Assembly (NCBI GenBank): GCA_039024315.1
Contig: JBCCQN010000259.1
Span: 1 to 10,453 of the forward strand
Direction of reading: 5' to 3'
Length of the DNA stretch: 10,453 nucleotides
Origin: JBCAWW01 sp039024315
GTDB taxonomy: Bacteria > Bacteroidota > Bacteroidia > J057
Shown: in pieces, positions 6,075 through 10,453 of the stretch
Numbering within the stretch: position 1 is the first letter of the stretch
Layout of the letters: each line of letters starts with the position of its first letter
Made by a program: the position numbers and the translations under genes
The notes under the pieces: generated by a model
What the model was told of the DNA's origin: nothing
The model's input: the letters and a program-made list of their open reading frames with translations, nothing else
Databases searched by the model: none

Positions 6075-6403
6075 GTCATTTTTAGCTTTAAGACTAATTG
6101 TAAACTTGCCATGAAGTCCTTGACCTCTTGAATCATAGCAGGTACTTTGGCTTGCCCCGTTTCGGTGAGAGAATAATACTTTCGGGTTCTGTTACCGATT
6201 TTGACAGATTCAGTCTCTAGTAAGCCCTCTTTGAGTAAGCTATGAAGGCTAGGATATAGAGAACCTTCTTTGATTAAAATCTTTTCCCCAGAGAGTGCTT
6301 TGACCTTTTGGGCAATCTCATAACCATACATCCGTCCATGCTCTTGCAAGAGACTCAGTATGATGGGTTTTAACGTTCCTTTTAACAATTCTTTTGAATA
6401 CAT
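6071..6403 (-). CDS. PadR-family transcriptional regulator
   Basis: This 110-residue protein has the size of the short PadR subfamily-2 regulators: a winged helix-turn-helix plus a C-terminal dimerisation helix and no effector domain. Diagnostic sequence runs from ELLKGTLKPIILSLLQEHGR (4-23) through MYGYEIAQKVKALS to the recognition segment IKEGSLYPSLHSLLKEGLLE. The wing follows, NRTRKYYSLTETGQAKV. ATG at 6403 is chosen because it gives the standard MYSKELLKGT opening; a frame opening at 6472 would add 23 residues from the promoter region. A candidate operator and a -7-like box lie 10-33 bp upstream. It heads a three-gene cassette with the HAAS-like and ankyrin genes and diverges from the FAD oxidoreductase gene. 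Autorepression is likely; other targets are unknown. Confidence 0.92.
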   Translation of the reverse strand: MYSKELLKGTLKPIILSLLQEHGRMYGYEIAQKVKALSGEKILIKEGSLYPSLHSLLKEGLLETESVKIGNRTRKYYSLTETGQAKVPAMIQEVKDFMASLQLVLKLKMT

Positions 6404-6412
6404 AGAATATTG

Positions 6413-6436
6413 ATGTATCGAATTTCTACATATATA
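6413..6436 (-). promoter_or_regulatory. Candidate PadR operator overlapping a -7-like promoter element
   Basis: ATGTA (6413-6417) and TACAT (6427-6431) form a perfect inverted repeat with a 9-bp spacer. Known PadR-family sites use ATGT/ACAT half-sites, though usually closer together. On the minus strand TATATATG (plus positions 6429-6436) matches TAnnTTTG except one base and overlaps the right half-site. Binding there would block transcription of the PadR cassette. A convincing -33 element was not found. Confidence 0.45.
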
Positions 6437-6512
6437 AGCAAGAATATTGAAAAGGTTACAGGCCTTTGGCAAAAATTTCTTTTTTTACGCTCTACTACTC
6501 AAATCCCGCAAC

Positions 6513-8105
6513 ATGCTACAATCCTACAAGAAGAAATATCAGCTACGTGATACCTATGATGTGATCCTGATCGGCTCTGGCTTAGGCAGCCTTACTGCCG
6601 CCGCCGTCATGGCCAAAGAAGGCTACAAATGCCTCGTCCTAGAGCGTCATTATACTGCAGGCGGGTTTACGCATGTCTTCAAGCGCAAGGGCTATGAGTG
6701 GGATGTAGGCATCCACTATATCGGCGAGATGCAGCGAGAAAAGAGTATTCTCCGAAAATTATTTGACTATATCACGGATGGCGAGCTCAAATGGGCTGAC
6801 ATGGGAGATGTCTATGATCGAGTCGTCATCGGCGATAAAACCTACGATTTTGTCAAAGGGGCTAAAAACTTTATCGCAGGACTTAGCGAGCAATTTCCGG
6901 AGGAAGCTGAAGCCATCGAGGCTTACGTTGACCTCGTTTTCAAAGCCAATCGTACTAGCCGTAACTTCTATCTCGAAAAAGCCATGCCACCCCTGATGAG
7001 CAAGCTCTCGGGCGGCTATATGCGCAAGCCATTTCTCAAGTTTGCAGAACGCACTACTCTAGAAGTCATCAGCGAGCTGACCCAAAATCAAGAATTGATC
7101 AAGGTACTTACCGCTCAATATGGAGATTATGGTCTCCCACCTTCTCAAAGTAGTTTTTCTATGCATGCCTCGGTGGTACGACACTATCTCGGTGGCGGTA
7201 GCTTTCCCATTGGAGGTTCTACGCAAATCGTTGAAACCATCGATCCTGTATTAGAAAAGCACGAAAGTGATATCCTCGTCAATGCCGAGGTACAGGAAGT
7301 TATCATTGAAGGCAATAAAGCGGTAGGCGTTCGCATGGCAGACGGCAAAGAGTTTAGGGCAGATAAAATCATTAGTGGAGCGGGTATTATCACCACTTAT
7401 AACAAGCTACTGCCTCAGACTAGCGTCCAAAAACATCGTCTCCAAGAACAAGTACAAAAGGTAAATCCTTCGGTCGCCCACGCCTGCCTCTACGTCGGTC
7501 TCAAAGCGAGTCCAGAGGAGCTAGAGCTACCCAAGGCTAACTTTTGGATCTATCCCGAAGATGTGAGTCACGATGAGGCGATTGAGCGTTATCTGAAGGA
7601 TGAAAGCCAACCCTTCCCGCTAGTTTATATTTCTTTCCCTGCAGCAAAAGATCCTTCATGGTCGGAGCGTTATCCAGGCCATAGCACCATAGACATCATC
7701 ACTTTGATGCCTTATGAAAGCGTAGCCAAATGGAGCGGTACCAATTGGAAAAAACGTGGCGAGGATTATGATGCCCTGAAAGAAAACATCTCCCAACGGC
7801 TATTGAGCGAGCTTTATAAACGAGTGCCTCAAGCCGAGGGTAAGGTGGATGTTTATGAACTTTCCACCCCACTCACAACCCAGCACTTTGTCAACTATGA
7901 CAAGGGCGAAATCTATGGTATTGACCATACGCCCGATCGTTTCCAGCAAAAGTTTCTACGCCCTCATACGCCTATCAAAAACTTCTATTTGACAGGACAG
8001 GATATCATTACTGCGGGTATTGGAGGCGCACTCTTTTCTGGTCTGTTGACAGCGGCGGCGATTACTCGCAAAAATTTGTTAGACAAGGTCATCAAAGGGT
8101 CTTAG
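6513..8105 (+). CDS. FAD-dependent oxidoreductase, retinol saturase/carotenoid isomerase (CrtISO/phytoene desaturase) superfamily
   Basis: This 530-residue flavoprotein opens with a Rossmann FAD-binding motif, YDVILIGSGLGSLTAAAVMA (15-34, GSGLGS at 21-26), with the acidic ribose-binding Glu at 44 (LVLERHYTAGG). The segment GYEWDVGIHYIGEM (60-73) is characteristic of the all-trans-retinol 13,14-reductase-like branch. The C-terminal FAD motif, YLTGQDIITAGIGGALFSGL (492-511), is also complete. Length is normal for the family. Bacterial members act on carotenoid- or retinoid-like polyenes or are uncharacterised, so the substrate here is open; no carotenoid gene cluster is visible around it. The start is put at 6513, because the frame from 6447 would add 22 residues not seen in the family. 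It is divergent from the PadR cassette (109 bp between starts) and convergent with the downstream S1-protein gene. No TAnnTTTG box was found in the gap. Confidence 0.9.
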   Translation: MLQSYKKKYQLRDTYDVILIGSGLGSLTAAAVMAKEGYKCLVLERHYTAGGFTHVFKRKGYEWDVGIHYIGEMQREKSILRKLFDYITDGELKWADMGDVYDRVVIGDKTYDFVKGAKNFIAGLSEQFPEEAEAIEAYVDLVFKANRTSRNFYLEKAMPPLMSKLSGGYMRKPFLKFAERTTLEVISELTQNQELIKVLTAQYGDYGLPPSQSSFSMHASVVRHYLGGGSFPIGGSTQIVETIDPVLEKHESDILVNAEVQEVIIEGNKAVGVRMADGKEFRADKIISGAGIITTYNKLLPQTSVQKHRLQEQVQKVNPSVAHACLYVGLKASPEELELPKANFWIYPEDVSHDEAIERYLKDESQPFPLVYISFPAAKDPSWSERYPGHSTIDIITLMPYESVAKWSGTNWKKRGEDYDALKENISQRLLSELYKRVPQAEGKVDVYELSTPLTTQHFVNYDKGEIYGIDHTPDRFQQKFLRPHTPIKNFYLTGQDIITAGIGGALFSGLLTAAAITRKNLLDKVIKGS

Positions 8106-8113
8106 GAGGCTTA

Positions 8114-8133
8114 CTCCCGAAAGCTTTCGGGAG
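8114..8133. terminator. Perfect 20-bp palindrome between convergent genes, possible bidirectional terminator or REP-like repeat
   Basis: CTCCCGAAAGCTTTCGGGAG is perfectly self-complementary and lies 9 bp after the FAD oxidoreductase stop and 30 bp from the end of the convergent S1-protein gene. The stem is GC-rich at its base, but neither side has a T-run, so a classical intrinsic terminator is uncertain. Nineteen bases of the same sequence (8111-8129) recur at 10290-10308, so it belongs to a dispersed palindromic repeat family. Confidence 0.5.
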
Positions 8134-8162
8134 GCAAACCCCAAAAAGGCTACCAAATACTT

Positions 8163-8996
8163 CTACTTCAGATAAATCCCATCTTCTTTGAGCAACACCA
8201 ATTGCTGACGATAAAGGGTGCCGAGGGCCTTTTTGAAAAGCTTTTTACTAATGCCAAAGCGCTCGCGGATGAGGCTAGGCTCGCTTTTGTCGGTGAAGGA
8301 AAGAAAGCCATTTTCGGCTTTTAGCTCATCGAGTAAATATTGGGCGTTGGGTTCGATGCTCTGGTGTCCAATCTGATCGAGGCTGATGTCTAGCTTACCG
8401 TCTCCGCGCAGAGGTTTTATATAACCAGTAAGCTGCTGGCCTACCTGAATAGGCTGGTGAATTTCATTATTGTAGATCAAACCTTTGTAGCGCTTGTCTA
8501 CGATCACATTATAGCCCAGCTCAGTTTTGGCGTAGACAAGCAAGTCTACCTCCTCCCCCATTTCGAACTCTTCTTCGGTCTCTTTGATGAGGTATTTGTC
8601 AATTTTGGTAGTACCGACCAGGCGCTTGGTGAGCTTGTCGAGGTACATGTAAATCACGTGCTGCTCCCCTTTTTCAAGGCGGCGGACCTGATTGCGAAAA
8701 GGCACAAAGAGCGCTTTGGCCAATCCCCAATCACAAAAGGCACCGATTTCGTTGGTATCGACCACTTCTAAATAAGCAAACTCATGGACGCTAAAAATAG
8801 GCGTCTCGGTGGTAGCTACGGGACGATCTTCAGAGTCATTGTAGACAAAAACCGCCAAAGCGTCACCGATCTGCATTTCGGGCGTAACGAAATTACGGGG
8901 TAGTAGGACCTCATTACCTTCATCATCGCTGAGGTAATAGCCCTGTGGCATATCGCGTTCGATGCGGAGACTCTGGTATTCGCCTATGCTTATCAT
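8163..8996 (-). CDS. cvfB: CvfB-like S1 RNA-binding protein
   Basis: This 277-residue cytoplasmic protein matches the CvfB/YitL family. That family has S1-type OB-fold modules in tandem followed by a C-terminal winged helix, and binds RNA; the Staphylococcus aureus member affects expression of virulence genes. The start MISIGEYQSLRIERDMPQGYYL and the stretch GNEVLLPRNFV (28-38) form the first module. VHEFAYLEVVDTNEIGAFCDWGLAKALFVPF, near residues 70-100, is the family's clearest S1 signature. MGEEVDLLVYAKTELGYNVIV with KYKGLIYNNEI-like sequence is the next module. The tail, with RERFGISKKLFKKALGTLYR, is the winged helix, ending in LLKEDGIYLK. Length is as expected. The start is fixed by similarity to family N-termini. 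Its promoter appears to lie so close that the message may lack a leader. Target RNAs are unknown. Confidence 0.9.
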   Translation of the reverse strand: MISIGEYQSLRIERDMPQGYYLSDDEGNEVLLPRNFVTPEMQIGDALAVFVYNDSEDRPVATTETPIFSVHEFAYLEVVDTNEIGAFCDWGLAKALFVPFRNQVRRLEKGEQHVIYMYLDKLTKRLVGTTKIDKYLIKETEEEFEMGEEVDLLVYAKTELGYNVIVDKRYKGLIYNNEIHQPIQVGQQLTGYIKPLRGDGKLDISLDQIGHQSIEPNAQYLLDELKAENGFLSFTDKSEPSLIRERFGISKKLFKKALGTLYRQQLVLLKEDGIYLK

Positions 8997-9000
8997 AGCG

Positions 9001-9033
9001 CAAAGCTAGAGCATTAAATCTGCAATACCCAAT
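9001..9033 (-). promoter_or_regulatory. Candidate Bacteroidota-type promoter for the CvfB-like gene
   Basis: On the minus strand TAGCTTTG (plus positions 9001-9008) is a perfect TAnnTTTG -7 box. ATTG (plus 9030-9033) lies upstream, with 21 bp between its TTG and the TA, matching the Bacteroidota -33/-7 arrangement at all but one fixed base. The start codon at 8996 begins only 4 bp after the -7 box, which would place the transcription start at or next to the ATG. Confidence 0.6.
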
Positions 9034-9060
9034 TACTGCTCTTATCAGAAAACGATAGAC

Positions 9061-10221
9061 TCAAAGCTTAGGGCCATAAGCATGCAAAATCTCCATTACT
9101 CTCAAATATTGGGCATGCAGCTTTTCGTCCCCATCCGCACTCATATTACAAAAGAGGATATACCCGATCTTATTGTCTGCGTTGAAATGCATATCAGTAC
9201 GAACACCGGGATCTCCGCCGTTATGGCCAATATTGCGACTTGGTTCTCCCATACCCCAAAATACGCGGCTTTCGTCTTCGTCGCCCGGCAATAAAGCTTT
9301 GAAGGAGCTAGTTTGCATAAAATCACTTTGCCCACTGTAGCCTTTAATCATCTCTTGCAGATAAAGGCTCATATCAGCCACGCTGGTTCGAAATCCGCCA
9401 TCTGGATAAGTAATCAACGAATATCCGGGCACCCTTTTCCCATCAGGAAAATATAGCATCGCTAGAGGTTCATCAACTACAGCATCAGCCATCCAATCAG
9501 AATGCTTCATTTGCAGCGGCCCCGTTACATGTTTGCGCGAAAACTCATAAAAGGGCTCTCCAACTGCTTGCTCCAAGACAAAAGCCGCCAAAGCTGCAGC
9601 GATATTACTGTATGAATTGTTAGAGCCAGGCTTTTTCTTGTGGAAGTTTTTCTTTTTGTACAGCTCCCCCTTACGCACGAGGCAAGCTCTAAAAAAGGTT
9701 TCCATGTCCATACGTTTATGCTCCGCAATAAATTCTAACCAATCTTGTGGCACATCAGGATCTTGACGGGCCTCTTCTTCCTCAAGCAAATAAGACAAAC
9801 TATAATTTCGATCGCGAATACTGCTTGTATGCGTAGCCAAATGACGGATAGTAATCGGTATCTCCGGATACCAAGGGTTAGTCACCTCAAAAGGCAAATA
9901 TTTATTGATCGGATCGTCGAGTTGCAGTTTTCCCATCTCCACTGCTTTCATCAGATTGACGCCAATCACCGTTTTTGAGATAGAAGCGATGTTTTGCACC
10001 GTTTGGGGAGTGTAGGGAATCTTATCTTTGAGATTGGCGTAGCCATAGCCTTGGGTAAATTTCAGCCCATTGGCATCAACAATCGCCACGGCAAAACCGG
10101 GCAAGCCACAATCATCATACAAAGCTTGTAGCTCTTGCTGGAGGCTATCTGCTTGTGTTTGGGCATTAGCGAATGGGAGGCAAAGAAAAAGTGCCAATAA
10201 AAAAGGAAGAAAGGGTTTCAT
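9061..10221 (-). CDS. Exported serine hydrolase, class C beta-lactamase/penicillin-binding-protein fold
   Basis: This is a 386-residue protein. A signal peptide covers residues 1-20 (hydrophobic core ending PFANA, cleavage probably before Gln21), so the enzyme is periplasmic or secreted. The three active-site elements of the family are present. SISK (80-83) supplies the nucleophile Ser80 and the general-base Lys83. YSN (204-206) is the second motif. HNG (333-335) replaces KTG, as is common in esterase- and peptidase-like members. Other family blocks visible are FAVAIVDANGLKFTQGYGYA (43-62) and IRHLATHTSSI (125-135). The HxG third motif and environmental context favour an esterase, D-aminopeptidase or similar hydrolase over a true beta-lactamase. 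It precedes the CvfB-like gene by 64 bp, but that gene has its own promoter, so a shared operon is unlikely. Confidence 0.9.
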   Translation of the reverse strand: MKPFLPFLLALFLCLPFANAQTQADSLQQELQALYDDCGLPGFAVAIVDANGLKFTQGYGYANLKDKIPYTPQTVQNIASISKTVIGVNLMKAVEMGKLQLDDPINKYLPFEVTNPWYPEIPITIRHLATHTSSIRDRNYSLSYLLEEEEARQDPDVPQDWLEFIAEHKRMDMETFFRACLVRKGELYKKKNFHKKKPGSNNSYSNIAAALAAFVLEQAVGEPFYEFSRKHVTGPLQMKHSDWMADAVVDEPLAMLYFPDGKRVPGYSLITYPDGGFRTSVADMSLYLQEMIKGYSGQSDFMQTSSFKALLPGDEDESRVFWGMGEPSRNIGHNGGDPGVRTDMHFNADNKIGYILFCNMSADGDEKLHAQYLRVMEILHAYGPKL

Positions 10222-10289
10222 ATCAGGAGGCTTTTACAGGAGAGTTATTATTGAGGTCTAGGGTTGCACCATGAGTCCTATGTTTGGGT

Positions 10290-10308
10290 TTACTCCCGAA
10301 AGCTTTCG
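10290..10308. repeat. Interrupted copy of the CTCCCGAAAGCTTTCGGGAG palindrome
   Basis: TTACTCCCGAAAGCTTTCG is identical to 8111-8129, but the palindrome then stops: the expected GGAG is replaced by TATTGG. The break falls four bases before the end of the right arm, as if other DNA had been joined there at about 10309. Confidence 0.6.
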
Positions 10309-10343
10309 TATTGGCGTCAAGCTAAGGGTGTTTCCTAAAAGAA

Positions 10344-10395
10344 AAACTGGTTAGTTTAGAGATTTAATACCACTCAAATCTATTCTAACCAGTTT
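10344..10395 (+). promoter_or_regulatory. Stem-loop immediately upstream of the partial ORF start
   Basis: AAACTGGTTAG (10344-10354) pairs perfectly with CTAACCAGTTT (10385-10395). Inside it AGATTT (10360-10365) pairs with AAATCT (10376-10381), giving a 10-nt loop and an asymmetric internal bulge. The stem ends 3 bases before the ATG at 10399. In RNA it would occupy the ribosome-binding zone; as DNA it could be an operator or an element end. Confidence 0.6.
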
Positions 10396-10398
10396 AAC

Positions 10399-10453
10399 AT
10401 GAGCGATCAAATTAGTAAATTAAAATCAAAGCTAGGCTTTCTTGAGCTAGCAA
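10399..10453 (+). CDS. N-terminal fragment of an unidentified ORF (possible transposase)
   Basis: An open frame starts at ATG 10399 and reads MSDQISKLKSKLGFLELA, then leaves the window after 18 codons and one base. The sequence is lysine-rich and helical-looking. The length is too short for family assignment, and coding status rests on the adjacent stem-loop and the possible IS context. A perfect TAnnTTTG-like word, TATGTTTG, occurs upstream at 10279-10286 but without a well-spaced -33 element. It could equally be an ordinary gene preceded by an operator. Confidence 0.35.
   Translation, partial: MSDQISKLKSKLGFLELA

Larger units (their letters stand above)
10309..10453 (+). mobile_element. 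Possible left end of an insertion sequence (runs out of window)
   Basis: This is an inference from three observations. A dispersed palindrome is broken at 10308/10309. About 90 bp of leader with a strong stem-loop follows. A plus-strand ORF then opens at 10399 and continues out of the window. IS elements often insert into palindromic repeats and often guard transposase translation with a hairpin before the start codon. No terminal inverted repeat or target duplication can be checked, because the other end is not in the window, and the 18 visible residues do not identify a transposase. Confidence 0.3.

Noticed and set aside
6404..6512. Extended N-termini for PadR (from 6472) and the FAD enzyme (from 6447)
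   Set aside because: Both extensions would overlap each other in the divergent promoter region and are absent from typical family N-termini.
8457..8771. Plus-strand 104-codon frame opposite the CvfB-like gene
   Set aside because: Antisense to conserved S1 modules; hydrophobic-aromatic composition is the usual product of reading acidic codons in reverse.
9061..10221. True antibiotic beta-lactamase
   Set aside because: The fold and SxxK/YxN motifs fit, but the third motif is HNG rather than KTG and nothing nearby suggests inducible beta-lactam resistance; a general serine hydrolase is the safer call.
10225..10230. AGGAGG on the plus strand as a Shine-Dalgarno sequence
   Set aside because: The nearest ATG (10271) is about 40 bases away and opens only a 27-codon frame running through the palindrome and stem-loop; Bacteroidota also rarely use strong Shine-Dalgarno sites.

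Overview
The window looks like a chromosomal segment from a Bacteroidota bacterium, plausibly of the Saprospiraceae/Saprospira type (genus is only a guess). The reasons are the family content (PadR with a Bacteroidota-style four-helix membrane partner, a CvfB-type S1 protein, a retinol-saturase-like FAD enzyme, a PAF-acetylhydrolase-like lipoprotein), starts without clear Shine-Dalgarno sequences, and a TAnnTTTG-type -7 box before at least one gene. Gene density is ordinary. No tRNA, rRNA, CRISPR array or phage gene was seen.

Layout. (1) Positions 1-1535, minus strand: a probable three-gene operon transcribed leftwards, DUF1801-like protein, then a two-helix membrane protein I do not recognise, then an alpha/beta-hydrolase lipoprotein cut by the window edge. 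(2) Positions 1536-1815: a control region with a MITE-like inverted repeat and a striking duplicated TetR-type operator (22-bp perfect inverted repeat, each arm itself a palindrome). (3) Positions 1816-4748, plus strand: a four-gene operon, TetR regulator, ABC ATPase and two ABC-2 permeases, with the arrangement of drug-exporter loci. (4) Positions 4749-5106: a gene-free mosaic of short intergenic repeats, one of which matches the repeat upstream of the tetR operon. (5) Positions 5107-6403, minus strand: a PadR regulator, a HAAS-like four-helix membrane protein and a small ankyrin protein, joined by ATGA stop/start overlaps. (6) Positions 6513-8105, plus strand: a divergent retinol-saturase/carotenoid-isomerase-type FAD oxidoreductase. 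(7) Positions 8163-8996, minus strand: a CvfB-like S1 RNA-binding protein, possibly leaderless. (8) Positions 9061-10221, minus strand: an exported class-C-beta-lactamase-fold serine hydrolase. (9) Positions 10222-10453: an interrupted palindromic repeat, a long stem-loop and the first codons of a plus-strand ORF. Together these suggest the left end of an insertion sequence sitting in a repeat.

How the parts work together. The TetR protein most likely represses its own operon through the two operator palindromes 32 bp apart, so that an inducer, perhaps an exporter substrate, releases synthesis of the exporter. The PadR cassette has a candidate operator overlapping a -7-like box and is probably autoregulated. 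Whether it also controls the divergent FAD enzyme is open. The other genes look like independent housekeeping or accessory functions. I see no clearly new multi-gene system. The most informative non-coding structures are the double operator, the repeats flanking the exporter operon and the disrupted palindrome at the right end.
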